Source: Phaseolus vulgaris (lineage: Eukaryota; Streptophyta; Magnoliopsida; Fabales; Fabaceae). Taken from it: a DNA stretch of 64,000 nt. The stretch is from assembly GCF_000499845.2 (NCBI RefSeq), contig NC_023751.2:13334423-13398422 (forward strand), in the 5' to 3' direction. Both the position numbers and the translations under genes were made by a program. Below the pieces are notes generated by a model. That model worked only from the letters and a program-made list of their open reading frames with translations, was not told the origin of the DNA and ran no database searches. Each line of letters opens with the position of its first letter. Position 1 is the stretch's first letter. Of this stretch, positions 23,965 through 36,559 are shown in pieces.

Positions 23965-26900
23965 TCAATGCAGGCATGCTCTTGTCTGAAACCGATATAC
24001 ATCCTGCCAAAGAAAGTATCTCCAAGCTGCAAGAGCTGCAATACCGGTATCAGTGATTGCACACTTGGAAACATCAAGATCAGACAGCATCGGACAATTG
24101 CCTGCAATTGCCATCGTGCTAGCATCGGTGACTCTTGTACAACCATCAAGGCATAGCACCTGACGAGTACATCCATGTGAATTCACAATAGGCAAAACTA
24201 CTTTGTCCGTCACATTTATACATCCCCTTAGATTAACTGTTGTCAGACCAGTTTCAGAACACTCCAGCAGTGGAAGAAACCCTGCGTCTGTTACTCTCTG
24301 AAGTCCACTCAATTCAACATGCCTAAGCTGAGGACACAGTTTTCCAAGTAAAGCAAGATTAGCATCGCCAAATCCAGGGCAGTCACGGATTGTTAAAGAC
24401 CAAAATGATTCACAAGGAGACATTGCTGGCAAATCAGCGTTCAGATCTTTGATCCCATAGCAGCTAATCAGAGTAAGAACCTTCAGTTTGGCAGCACAGT
24501 GAAAAAAGACGCCAAAAAGCCCAATTTGGGTAATTCTGTGGCATTCTTGCAATTGTAGGCTCTCAATTGATAGAGAAGCCCTGGTAAATGAAACCAACCC
24601 CTTGTCTGACAGAAATGCACACTTACGAAGCTGGAAGTTTTTCACATTTGGACAACCCTTTCCAATAGCTTCGATCCCTGTGTCTGTCAATCCTTGGCAG
24701 CCTTCGATTGTGATTGAATTCAGTTTCTGCAGTCCACGGCTATTACCCATAACCCAGAACCCTTTCTCGCTGACATTTGGGAGGCAACTTAGGACAAGAT
24801 CGGTAACTTGAAAGCCATAATGCCCAATCGTTGCTAGAGAGAGATCAGACACCATCAACGACTCAAGCTTCATCTTTGATAGAACATAAGAAGTTGAAGT
24901 CAAAAGGCCACAAACTCCCTGATCACCAACTCCGGAGCAACCCTTGATCGATATAGACCTTAGATTGGGACCCAACTTCCCAATAGCTTGTAGACCTATG
25001 TTACCAATGTTGGGACATGACTCAATTGACAACTCACCCAGATTTGGACACTTCTTCGAGACTGCAATTAAAGTCTTGTCAGAAATATTGGGACACTTGC
25101 AAAGGTCAAGCTTCTCTAACTTACGACACCCGCTAGCAATCTCAATTAGGCCTTCATCATCAATAGTAGCAACATCAAACACAGAGAAAACCTTTAGAGA
25201 AGGGCATCCATGAGCAATGGCCTTGAGACCTACGTTAGTCACCCCACGACCTGAATTGCATCCACGAATAGTAAGCTTCCCCAGACCTCCTCGAGAGGCT
25301 GTTCCAACAGCAATGGCAGCAAGTCTAACATCTGTTGCCTTCTTTCCCTCCAAGCTTCGGGATAGAAGATATCCTTCGTTGCTAAATCCCTGATCATCAT
25401 CACCACCCACATTATAATCTCCTGTACTTCCATTGCTGCATATTTCATTCTTACAAATACTGCTTAAAAGCATAAGCCAGCGCTTGGATACAGAAGCACA
25501 GACACTCCTATCTTGGCCAGCAGGCAACCTTCTAAGGATCTCAAAGAGGCATTCATCTGGCAAAGATTCAATAGATATCTCCTGCTTCTGCTCATCAAAC
25601 CATTCTCGATTGATATCAAATGAAACACTGACGCGAGATCTCTTCTGAAGAGAAAAGTAATCAACTGAACGGCCAAGAGACAAAAAGAGACATGGTTCCT
25701 TGGGGTTAGGATATATACGACCCCCAGGACAAAAATCATCATTTCCTGAAGAAAAAAAAAATTACAGCCAAGGTGAAGATCGCAACAAAATTACGCATAA
25801 AACACTCCAAGGAAACGTAAATTTCCACACAATTAAAACTATAGAAAGCATATGTTATATGAGCGACAGTTTTGAACATACAAAAGAAACCAGATATATT
25901 CGTGAAGCATCTAAAGGCAGCAGCTGCCTCAGGTCAACTCCGAAATATTTGCAGAACTAATAAGATTAACCACTCAACAGTTGAACCTTCTGCCAAGTGA
26001 TCTCAAGAACAAGATCCAAAGACTATTACCAACAAAATTCACCTTTGTACACAAGATTAACTGCTCAAAAGTTGAAACTTACTACTATATGATTAAAAAA
26101 AGGATCCAATTATTTTCACGGAATACCAAAAACTGCTAAAAAAAAACCCATTTGGCCAATCCAAACTAAAATTATCTCACTATCTAATAAAAAAACTCCG
26201 AATCTCTTCCCATCTCTCATCAGATCTACCAACAAAGACAAAGATTCATCACTTATAATGCTTTGTTTGAATTGAGGAGGAGATCTTGGAGTGAGAAAAA
26301 AAATGAATTTGTGAAGATTAAGGAGTGAGAATGTTTGAATTGATGAATAATGAAGTGAATATAGTTTATTGAGATTACTAGTGATGTGATAAGAGAGAAT
26401 TTAAAAATTATTTTAAAAATGTAAAATATAAGTTTATAAATTTATTATTGTTATTAAAAAATATTTGAATAATAAATTATGTAGATTTGAATTAATTAAA
26501 TTTTTGTAATATATAATATTTATAATTACTTGTATTTTTAATAAAAAAAATTAAAAATGTTATTGATATTATAATTTTATTTTATTATTTATTGTTATTA
26601 ATAGTATAATTAAATATTTTTAAAATTATTTAATAAATTTATGTATTATTTAATTTTTTTATATTGTATATTTATACTTATATAATTTATATTTATATAT
26701 GAAAAGGATTCTAATTTTTTACTACTGATTCAACCCTTCTTTATTTTATCACATCTTATTAGTAAAAATAAAATATTTTATTTTATCATTCATATGAATT
26801 ATTTAAAAAGTAAAATTATTTTTTATTTTTTAAAATTATTTTTTAATATTTTAAATTAATATTATAAGATACCAACTAAGTCCTTCACTCTTCCCTTCCT

Positions 26901-27226
26901 TAATTTAAGAAAAAAAAACATAAATAAAAGAAAACCATACTCTCACAGTCACTTCTCTATTTCCCCTACAACAGAAGAAGAAGGAAATGCGGCGCTGAAA
27001 CAACAGAAAAAGCATCTGCTCCCTCCTCTCTCCTCCCTCCTTGTATATGGAAACTAACAAAGCATTAAAACCCAAATAATAATCTTTGACCAACAAAAAA
27101 GAAAAGAAACATTTAAGGCAACCTCTGAAAAATAATCACAAACACAACAGCCAGACCCATGAATTGAATCGGGTAAAACATGCGATCAAACAAAAAGCTA
27201 CCTGAAAAGCTGAAGACTTGAGACAT
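23965..27226 (-). CDS. EBF1: EIN3-binding F-box protein, C-terminally truncated
   Basis: Two exons, minus strand: 27202-27226 (MSQVFSFS plus one base) and 23965-25745, joined by a GT-AG intron of 1456 bp. The model encodes 601 residues. The small first exon and its phase match the EBF gene structure, and the joined N-terminus reads SGNDDFCPGGRIYPNPKEP. An F-box at about residues 67-108 (SIESLPDECLFEILRRLP) is followed by a long series of LRRs with repeated L-x-x-C-x-x-I/V-S/T-D motifs. EBF1/2 are the SCF substrate receptors that bring EIN3/EIL to ubiquitination and so restrain ethylene signalling. The end is abnormal. After AITDTGIAALA a deletion of about 19-20 nt shifts the frame, and the out-of-frame EILSLAGCISVSDKSMPALKKLG runs straight into 3'-UTR-like sequence. 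The last LRR and the usual C-terminus are therefore lost. Confidence 0.88.
26268..26905. mobile_element. MITE-like AT-rich insertion in EBF1 intron 1
   Basis: It begins TTTGAATTGAGGAGGAG and ends with a stretch whose reverse complement reads AATTAAGGAAGGGAAGAG, an imperfect terminal inverted repeat. The interior is featureless AT-rich sequence. The left end resembles the left end of the element at 34.05 kb (GTTTGAATTAGAGGG, AGTGATGTGATA). No transposase is present. Confidence 0.4.
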
Positions 27227-27488
27227 GGGCACAGTTCAAACAAGCCCGGGAGGTGAAATCTGGTATGTTCCACACAAAAGAAGGGTTGAACGATGATAGC
27301 GTAGAAGAAAAAGGCAACATGAGGGAGAAAAGGAGGGAGAAGATGGAAACCCTATGAGATAGGGCAAAAAAAGAGAGAGAAAGTGAGGGAAAGAGAAATG
27401 AGGGGCTTGGGTTGGGCAAAGAGAGGCTTTTATTGAAAGTGGAAACAATCAGATTCGGATGCAATGAATGCGAACGTTCCCAAGTGCA

Positions 27489-27496
27489 ATGTATCT
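27489..27496 (+). promoter_or_regulatory. Candidate EIN3/EIL binding site upstream of EBF1
   Basis: ATGTATCT fits the EIN3 core consensus AYGWAYCT and lies about 263 bp upstream of the EBF1 ATG, just beyond the CT-rich leader and a weak TATA-like AATAAAAG (about 27428-27435, minus strand). Direct EIN3 feedback on EBF promoters is known in Arabidopsis. Use of this site is inferred. Confidence 0.4.
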
Positions 27497-27739
27497 GAAC
27501 ACACAAAGTGGGGTTTCTTTTCTTTGTATTACTCTTCCACCAAATCAATACCAGAAACCACACACACTGCTTTCTTCTTTCTATATCTGCTCAACTGCCA
27601 AAGTAACTGGAACTTCAAGATACCCTTTCACTAAAACTTAGACCCAAACAACACGCACACAACATGGCTCATATACGTGAAATTTTGGGTAAACACCACT
27701 GGACAGACTCGTTACGTTACGTTACATACTGCTGCAAAG

Positions 27740-28035
27740 AAAGAAACAAAGACAAAGGACACAGATGGTGGCAAAACCGATACAAAGCATAGCTAAAAAC
27801 ATCAGGTGCCAACACCACAAAGGAATATACCTAAAACTCCAGAACCCCGTAACTATTGCTCACAGGGATAGACAGTCTTTAAAAGTGGCATCTCATAATG
27901 CCAAAAAGCTTTCAACAGATTTCCAATTAAAGGAAACCTGGAAAAAAAATGAGGTTTAAATATAACTGTTATGAAACCTTTCTCATGAGTCAGGCAGGGC
28001 TTTGGCAATGGCAGTCCATTGCACAGGTCTGTCAT
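27740..28035 (-). repeat. Duplicate of the EBF1 3' UTR upstream of the gene
   Basis: GCCAAAAAGCTTTCAACAGA and GAAACCTGGAAAAAAAATGA at 27900-27955 repeat 23850-23905 essentially exactly. The flanking phrases AAGACAAAGG and GGTGGCAAAAC also recur in order. The upstream copy keeps about 70 extra bases in its middle. No EBF coding sequence adjoins it, so it is either the tail of a lost tandem EBF gene or a dispersed UTR fragment. Confidence 0.75.
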
Positions 28036-28739
28036 CACAATCCTTTTCCCTTTAGGGGGTTTAGGGTTCTTTTGTGGGTGATTATATTTTTACACCCGCT
28101 CCAGTCTCCAGTTTTCAGTTTACACGTACACTAAAATATTAATATTTATAATAAAAAAAAATAAAAATAAGAAAATATCTTTAATGTAATATTAAATAAA
28201 ATATAAGATGTTAAAATAATTTTTAAAATTAAAAAAATAAAAAATAATTAAAATATTAATATTTAGTGGGATGTAAAGTAGAGCAATGAGTGTTAAACCA
28301 TCATTTTTCTTGTTTTTTACTACCAAGTCCTACTTTTTTAGGTTTATTTTTTAAAAAAATGATATAATGACAACCTTGTTCTAGTATACAATTCTCTTTC
28401 TTTACTTAAAATTTCAACTTTTGTATGAAATGATAAAAATACCCTTTTTTATATCATAAATGAAGAGTTGTATAGTGGAGCAAGTTGTCCATATATCATT
28501 GCTCTATTTTTTTAAGGGTTTAGGATTATGATATTTTGACACTCCTTACTCCACCCTACACTCACAATAAATATTAAAATTTGTAAAATACAAGTCAAAT
28601 ACAAAATGTTTCAAAGTTAAAAAAATTATAAATTTTTATAAATAATTAAAATATTAATATTTATTGAAGTGTAACAAACATTTTTGTTTTTTTAACTCTT
28701 CATTTTAACCTCTACTAGTTTTATTAACCCGCACAGGAA

Positions 28740-29310
28740 AGAAATGTAGAATATTAATTATTTATAAACCACTATTAATATATTAATAAATAAATAAGTT
28801 ATTTTAATTTATATCAGTGAATAATTGGGTTTTTTTGTTTTAAAAAACACGTATGAAGATTCTTGTAACGCCACGTGTAAAATTTTTTACTTTTAGTAGA
28901 CTAATTTTTTTTAACTTGAAAAAATTGTGGCAGAGTGAGACTTGACAAAACTTTCTGTTCCATTGTATTAAGTATATATTTTTTATGACTAGCTTCAAAA
29001 AATTTAAAAGTTTTTGTTTAAATAAACACTCAGAAAATATCTTATAATGTCAAGTGTAAAAGTTTAATGCTTTTATAAAATTATTTTCTTGTTTAATTGC
29101 ACGCGAAAGAAATATATTATTTTAATTATTTATGAAGTTTTATTTCATAATTTTAAAGCATAATGTTAATTATAATTATAAGTCATATGTTAATCATATT
29201 TAGACAATTAGTTTGGTTGTTAAAAAAAATTGTAGAAACAATATTTTAGTTTGAATTCTCCTTTTTAAAAGTCGTGTATAAATAAATGAGTAATTAATTT
29301 AACATATTGA
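28740..29310 (+). repeat. Long direct repeat, left copy
   Basis: This matches about 31050-31710 in order: the phrase GCCACGTGTAAAA, AAAAATTGTGG, GAAATATATTA, TTAATTATAATTATAAGTCA and TTGTAGAAACAATATTTT. The right copy holds an extra internal duplication around its two GCCACGTGTAAAAG motifs (near 31146 and 31309). Confidence 0.7.
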
Positions 29311-29445
29311 TGTTATTATTTTTTTAATCATCAAATTTCCTTCCATATTATTATTATAATATTATCTAGTGCATTTATTTAATACAATCATTATTAAAAC
29401 AATTTTATTGTGATATTATTATGTTAAGTTCTGCTTCTAAAATAA

Positions 29446-30660
29446 TTTTATTGTTTTTTTTTAAGTCATTTAACCTATATAAATTCTTTCATCCCACTCT
29501 AAGTTTTGTTGATTTATTTGACACATTTTTTTCTCTATTTTGTATAAAAATACAATCTATGTAATTATATATATATATATATATTTAAATGTAAATAAAA
29601 AAAATAAAAAAAAAATACACAACCATATTAATATATAAAAAATAAACATCAACAAATGCGAATAAATATAAAAAAACTAAACATACTAAAATTAATATAA
29701 ACAATACATAAACATAACTAATACACATAAATAAATAAAATTGTTCAAGTATCAACAAATTGAAACAAATTTTGAGGAAAGTAAGTAACAATAAATAGTT
29801 ATGTAAAAAAGAGGAGTCATCCTACAAGTCGAATAATTCGAATTTCATTATTTGGTATGTTAACCTATCTATCAAAATCAATTTTATCGTCTTCTTTGAA
29901 GTCATTTAACATACAACAATTCTTCAATCCCATTCCAAATTTTGTTGATTTATGTGACACTTTTTTTTCACTTTTTTTGTATAAAAATATAATTTATATA
30001 AATTATATATATATATAATTATAAATGTAAATATAAATAAAAAAAATTACAAAGCTAATATTAATATATAAGAAATATACATAAGCATATACGAATAAAT
30101 AAACAACTAAACATAATAAAATTAATATAAACATAAATAATACACATACACAAATTTCGAGGAAAATTAGTAACAATAAACAGTTATGTAAAAAAAAATG
30201 ATTTATTCTAAGAGACGAATTTCATTATTTGGTAGGTTAACTTCTCTTTCAAAAACAATTTTATAGTCTTCTTTGATGTCATTATACTTATAGAAGTTTT
30301 GTTGATTTATTTAACGTGTTTTCTTTCACTATTTTGTATAAAAATATAATTTACATAATTATATATATATATATATGTATATATACATGTAAATTTAAAT
30401 AAATAAATAAATTGCAAAGCAAATATTAATATATAAGAAATTTACATCAACATGTATGAATAAACAAAAAAACTAAACATATTAAAATTAATATAAACAA
30501 TGCATAAAGATAAATATATTACACGTAAATAAATAAATTGTTCAAGTATCAAGAAATTGACACAAAATTTAGGAAAGTAAGTAACAATAAACAATTATGT
30601 AAAAACATTATTTGGTATGTTGACATCTGCTTAAAAAACCATTTGATCATCTTCTTTGAG
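29446..30660 (+). repeat. Tandem array, about 380-430 bp unit, about 3 copies
   Basis: Each unit runs through a landmark ending CTTCTTTGAAGTCATTTAAC or similar (29450, 29887, 30261, 30641), then TTTTGTTGATTTAT, a (TA)n stretch, ACTAAACATA, ATTAATATAAACA and AGTTATGTAAAAA (29793, 30181, 30592). The copies differ by point changes and small deletions. No coding function. Confidence 0.75.
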
Positions 30661-30737
30661 GTACTTTAACATACATAAATTCTTCTATCTCCACTCCTAG
30701 TTTTTCTAACCTATGTTTTGCACGGGAAAGAAATGCA

Positions 30738-31045
30738 ACCCAACTTGCAAGAACCTGTGAGGAGCAATAACAAATAATGATAGCAACAAAAACACATTAA
30801 GGAAGACATAGAAATTTTAACGTGGAAACCTTCTCAATGTGAGAAGTAAAAACCACGGATACAAGTCACTCAATTAAGCTCCACTATGATCAAAATTAAG
30901 GTTATAAAAGAGTCTTAAATCACAACACAAATTATGCTTAATAATCAGTTAAATAGCAAGACAACATAAATGAAATAGAAAACAATAAACCAAAAATTCA
31001 CAAAACTGCGGTTACCGTACACTACCTATATTTCACTATTAACAA
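30738..31045. other. About 0.3-kb insertion, possible retrotransposon fragment
   Basis: This block interrupts the duplicated sequence: GCACGGGAAAGAAATG at 30720 parallels GCACAGGAAAGAAATG at 28733, and the match resumes after about 31045. It includes AACGTGGAAACC and AAAAACCACGG, phrases I associate with plant LTR elements. There are no coding sequences or clear ends. Confidence 0.35.
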
Positions 31046-31049
31046 TCTG

Positions 31050-31710
31050 AAAGATGAAATTAATATATAAATAAATTATTCTAATTTGTGTCTAGTGAAT
31101 AATTTGGGTCTTTTTTGTTCCATGAAACACGCATGAAGTTTCTTATAGTGCCACGTGTAAAAGTTAATGCTTTTAGTGAAATATTATTTTTTTTCTTCAA
31201 AAAATTGTGGAAGTGAGACGTGTTAAGTATAGGTTCGTTTTAGGGCTAGCTGAAGAGTTTGGGTTCTTTTTGTTCCAAAAACCATTTAGGAAGTGTGCCT
31301 TATAGCGCCACGTGTAAAAGTTTTTGCTTTTAGTTTTTACTTCAACAAATTGTGTTAATGAGACATGACAAAACTTTATGTTTGTGTTTCATTGAAATAT
31401 ATTAAGTATACATTGGTTTTAGGGTTAACTAAAAAATTTTGAAATTTTTTGTTCGAATAAACATTCAGGATTTGCCTTATAACTTTATGCTTTTATTAAA
31501 AAAAAAATTCATTGCACACGAAAGGAATATATTATATTAATTATTTATGGAGTTTTATTTCGTAATTTTAAAACATAATGTTAATTATAATTATAAGTCA
31601 GATGTTAGTCATATTTAAACAATTAATTTATTTGTTAAAAAAATTGTAGAAACAATATTTTTTTAAAAAATTTCCTTTTTAAAAGTCGTATATAAATAAA
31701 TAAGTAATTA
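31050..31710 (+). repeat. Long direct repeat, right copy
   Basis: Partner of 28740-29310. With the tandem array between them, the arrangement resembles two long repeats flanking an internal region. The absence of TG/CA ends, a primer-binding site or gag-pol argues against calling it an LTR element. Confidence 0.65.
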
Positions 31711-32079
31711 ATTAAACATTATTTGTTAGACGTAATGTATAACAGTTGCTTTTTTAATCATAATTTTTTCTTGCATATTATTATTATGACATGAGCTGGT
31801 CCATTTATTATTTAATATAATTATTATTAAAGTTTGATTTTAAAATTGTTATAAGACTATAGATGATACTTTGTTAACTTTTAAATCCTACAAATTTTTT
31901 TATCCTTGTATTTACACAATAAGCAGCGTGTTCTTAAGAGTGTTTTTCAAATGCAGTTGTAACAAAGAATTTAAAGTTAGTATAATCTCAAAAACATAGA
32001 ATGGTAGTTTGGGAAGAATCTATGACAAAGTGCGGAAGACAACTATAAAAATTAGTTTTGAGAAAAGTATGGGATATTC

Positions 32080-33920
32080 TAGAAATTTTATTTATTTAAA
32101 ATTTTCATTTAAGTAGGACATTAAATAATCCAGAATTAGTATTTATTAAGGTTTTGATTAATTTAAGAATTTTATTTATTTTAGATATTTTATTTAAGTA
32201 AAACATTAAATAATTTATGATTTGTATTTGTTTAAAAGTTGAATAATTTAAGAATTTAATTTAATGTAAATTTTTGTTTAATTCAGTAATTTAGGATTTA
32301 TAATTTTCTATTATTTCAAATAATTTATAAATTTTATTTATTGTAAAATTTTATTTAAGTATGACATTCAATAATTTAGGATTTTTATTTATTGTAATTT
32401 TTTATTTAAGCATGATATTAAATAATTTATAATTTGTATTTATTTAGGATTTTGAATAATTTAGTAATTTAATTTATTTCATATTTTATTTAAGTAGAAC
32501 ATTAAATCGTTTAGATTTTGTATTTGTTTTATATTATTATTATTATTATTATTATTATTTAAGTAGGAAATAAAATAATTTAGAATTTGTATTTATTTAA
32601 AAATTTGAAAAACTTGGATAATGATATTAAATAATTTAGGATATAATTTTGGACATGTATTTATTTAAAAATTTGAATAATTTTACAATTTATTTTATTT
32701 TAGATTTTTTTTAAGAATGACATTACAAATTTTTTGAGTTTTATTAATTTAGGATTTTGAAAAACTTAGAAATTTTAGTTAATTTAAATTTTTATTTAAG
32801 TAAGAAATAAAATAATTTCAGATTTTATATTTATTTAAAATTTTAAAAAATTTAAAATTTTATTTATTTGAAATTTTTATTTAAGTATGACATTAAATAA
32901 CTTACTACTTGTCTTTATTTAAGATTTTGGATATTTTATAAATTTTATTTATTTTAAATTTTCATTTGAGTAAGACATTAATAATCCAGAATTAGTATTT
33001 ATTAAGATTTTGAATAATTTAAAAATTTATTTATTTTAAATATATTATTTAAGTATGACATTAAATAATTTATAATTTATATTATTTTAAAAGTTTGAAT
33101 AATTTAGAAATTTGTTTATTTAGAAATTTATTTTATTTCATATTTTAATTTAAGTAGAACATAAATCATTTAGATTTTGTATTTATTTTGGATTATTATT
33201 TAAGTAGAAAATTAAATAATTTATAATTTGTATTTATTTAAAATTTTGAAAAACTTAGAAAAATTATTAATTTTACATTTTTAGTTAATAATATGACATT
33301 AAATGATTTAGGATATGGATTTATTTAGAATTTAGAATAATTTAAGAATTTTATTGATTTTCTATTTTTTTTAAGAATGACGTTAAAAAAATTTGGATTT
33401 TTTTATTTATTTAGGATTTTGAATAATTTAGTAATTTAATTTATTTCATATTTTTATTTAAGTGAATGATAAATCATTTAGATTTTATACTTATTTTAAG
33501 ATTATTATTTAAGTAGGAAATAAAATAATTTATGATTTGTATTTATTTAGGATTTTGAAAAATGTAAAATTTTTATTAATTTTAGGTTTTAGTTAATAAA
33601 GATATTAAATAATTTAGGGTATGGATTTGTTTATAATTTTGAATAATTTAGGATTTTTATTGATTTTTTATATTTATTTAAGAATGTTAAAAAGTTATGG
33701 ATTTATATTTATTTAAGATTTTGATAAACTTAACAAATTTATTTATTTAATTTTTGTATTTAAATAAGAAATAAAATAATTTAAGATTTTGTATTTATTT
33801 AGGATTTTTAAAAAATTTAAAATTGTATTTATTTGAGATTTTTATTCAAGTATGATATAAAATAAGTTAGAATTTGTGTTTATTTAAGATTTTGAATAAT
33901 TTAGAAATTTTATTATGTGC
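32080..33920 (+). repeat. AT-rich satellite-like array, period about 85 bp
   Basis: About 20 diverged units, each built from TTATTTAAGTAGGACATTAA, then ATAATTTAGGATTTGTATTT, then ATTTAGGATTTTGAATAATT. The anchor AAGTA(T/G)GACATTAAATAATT recurs at about 32110, 32195, 32357, 32490, 32570, 32885, 32970, 33055, 33145 and onward. A pure ATT run lies at about 32535-32560. It is almost free of G+C and has no open frames. Confidence 0.8.
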
Positions 33921-34044
33921 AGATTTTGAAAATAACTTTCCTTAGTTATGTTATTAAACTTTTCATATATCAAACTATACAAAATTTGATTCTACACAGA
34001 TACGACTTACACGAGGAGTGGAGATTGATCACACTATACACAAT

Positions 34045-34915
34045 TAGGGTGTGTTTGAATTAGAGGGTGTGGGGGAGTGGAAATTTGAGGGTGAGTGGGA
34101 GTGGAAGTGTGAAGAAAGTTGAGGTTGTTTGGATTAGGGTATGTTAGAGTAGATATGTGAAGAAAGTTTTTTGAAATTTGTGAGTGATGTGATAGTTGTA
34201 AGAATATTGTAAATCATTTTGAATAGTAAAGTTTGTAAGATTACAATTTTACCCTTGTATATAAAAAAAATAAAATAATGATTAATCCTATTTCATATTT
34301 TAGTTAATTATAATTTAAAATTAAATTATAATTTTATTATTTAACATTTTATTAATTAAAATTTATTTTTTATTTAAGTTCATTTATTTACATAATTTTA
34401 ATATTATATGTGAATTTTTAAATTATGTTATGTTATATATAGAAATATATAAAAAAAATTAATTAAGTATTTTAGATGATTAATATTATTTATTATTATA
34501 TAAATTTCTTTTTTATAAATAATTATATATATATTTTTTATTATTAATAAAATTATTAATGTTTAATATAAATAAAATAAAATAAAAATAATAATAATAA
34601 TTATTATTATTATTCTTTATTAAAATTATTTGATTTGCATTTATTATTATTATTTTATAAATTAATTTTAAATCTTATTATTATTTTAATATTTATATTA
34701 ATAGTATTAATAATACTTTACATTATTATTATTTATTTGGGTATACACAATTTATTTAAAAAAATTAAATGATTTTAATTAGCTTTTGTGGGTAAAAATG
34801 TAATTTAGAGATGTCTAGCTGGCTTTCTCTTCTCCCCTTGAGCTTTCTCTTCATCAATGAGAAGCTCAAAAATTCATCCAACTTCCCTTTCCACTTCCCT
34901 TCTCCCTCCTCCATC
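34045..34915. mobile_element. MITE-like element with imperfect terminal inverted repeats
   Basis: The left end is rich in GGGAGTGG and GGAGTGGAAGTGTG. The right end (34885-34915) reads CAACTTCCCTTTCCACTTCC and CTTCTCCCTCCTCC, which resembles the complement of the left end. The interior is AT-rich. Part of it (about 34310-34440) reappears inverted at about 53160-53345. No transposase. Confidence 0.4.
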
Positions 34916-36559
34916 AGTGGAAGCAAACATGAAGCACCTCCTTATTTCCGTCGTCGTGCACAATACTCATGCGGATCCAAACGAAGCCTTATAGATTTTT
35001 TTATTCAATATCAATCCTACAAATATAAAATTTAATAAGCAGGACAAAGTGTTATTGTTAAAGTTAACAAATATGTTTTTTTTTTTTTTAAAGTATTTAA
35101 ATTATGTTTATAAATTACATTTTAGGGTTCATGCAATTATAAATAAGTGGGATATGGTTTATGTATAAAATTTTAGATTATATAATATGAATGTTAATGA
35201 AAGTATATAGATTATATAATAGATAAAAAGTAATAGTATACATGTATTTTTATTTATTTTAAAATAAATGTATAAAAGAATAAATTAAATTATTGAATAT
35301 AAGTCATTAAGATGATATTAATTATTTTATGAAAACAACATCGCAAAGGATGATTTTCTTGTTTAAATGGATAATTTCCTTTGTTGGATTTTCATTGTGA
35401 CAGTAAAAATATTTTTTTGGCTTGTTCTAAATAGGTTGATCATTTTCATTATGCAAAGTTGTAACTGGTTGTCTCGACTCTTTGTTTCGAACGAGATGAA
35501 ATTCAACTTGATATGCCTTCCTAAACGTGTGGAAGTTGTAAACTGGATCAACGAATGTCGTCATTTGTAAATGACAAAATGAACAAACAACAATAACGTG
35601 ACAACAAGGAAGTCAAAGAGTTTGGAAGTTACCACAATCACACCACCAATCATTTAATCTACTTGTATATGATTTAGGTCGTCGACCATATTGGAGATGA
35701 CTATTTGATCAAAATTATCGGATCAAGACTAAAAAATTATATAAAGTAATTTTTATTATTAATAAAAAATTAAAAACTAGTTTCTAAATTGATGTTTAAT
35801 TAATTAAGAAAGTTTAAACTATCAAATTCTTAACAACACAAATCAATTTAGATTATAAATTGATACTTAAAAAAATGGTATGATCAAACCACTATTTCTT
35901 AATGTATTTAATAGCTTTATTCAAATTCACTAATTTCTAAATTTTAACATGTTATTTCATATTCATCTTTCTACACACTGAAGTTACATAAAAGCTCTGT
36001 ATTTTAAGAAATTATTTATCCTTTTTCCTTTTATATTAAGGGTAAGGTAAGAAAAATATTTGAAAAATAAACCAAATTTTAATTAAAAAGAATGGACTAG
36101 CATGCATAGATAGCTGTGCAACAATATTTGTGGCAAAGTTTTGACAAAATTTCAGAATGGATAAAATTTTTAAACACCCATCATGTAAAGTGAGGAACGA
36201 AAATTAGAGAACTCGTACTAGAATAAACATCCATTTAGTATAATAGTAACTAGAACAATTCCAACCAAACATTTTTTTTAAAGAAAATAAACAAATATTA
36301 CTCAAAATTTTAATAGTTAAATGAAAGAAGTAATCATTAATTAATTTAATGATTAGTTTAATAATTAACAAAAATCGACAACTAAAACTTTAATCACTAT
36401 TTAGTGACTAAAATTAGTAATTAAAATATTTATCACTATATCGATCTTACATTATCTTTAATCCTAATTTTTGTTTAAAAATATTATATATCTTATATGT
36501 ATGCGCGCGTGTATATATATATATATTGTATATGTGAATGCAACAACAAGAATACATGA

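Larger units (their letters stand above)
28036..36559. other. Gene-poor, repeat-dominated region
   Basis: I find no gene here. Successive blocks are listed separately: long direct repeats, a tandem array, an AT satellite and a MITE-like element. Between them is low-complexity AT sequence with (TA)n runs near 29566, 30006 and 30360. A frame at 34811-35035 starts with ATG but lies in a probable terminal inverted repeat and has no recognisable domain. Confidence 0.6.

Noticed and set aside
28740..31710. LTR retrotransposon with paired LTRs
   Set aside because: The long direct repeats lack TG/CA ends, a primer-binding site and any gag-pol, and the interior is a tandem array.
34811..35035. 74-codon frame starting MSSWLSLLPL
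   Set aside because: It overlaps the probable terminal inverted repeat of a MITE-like element and shows no domain.
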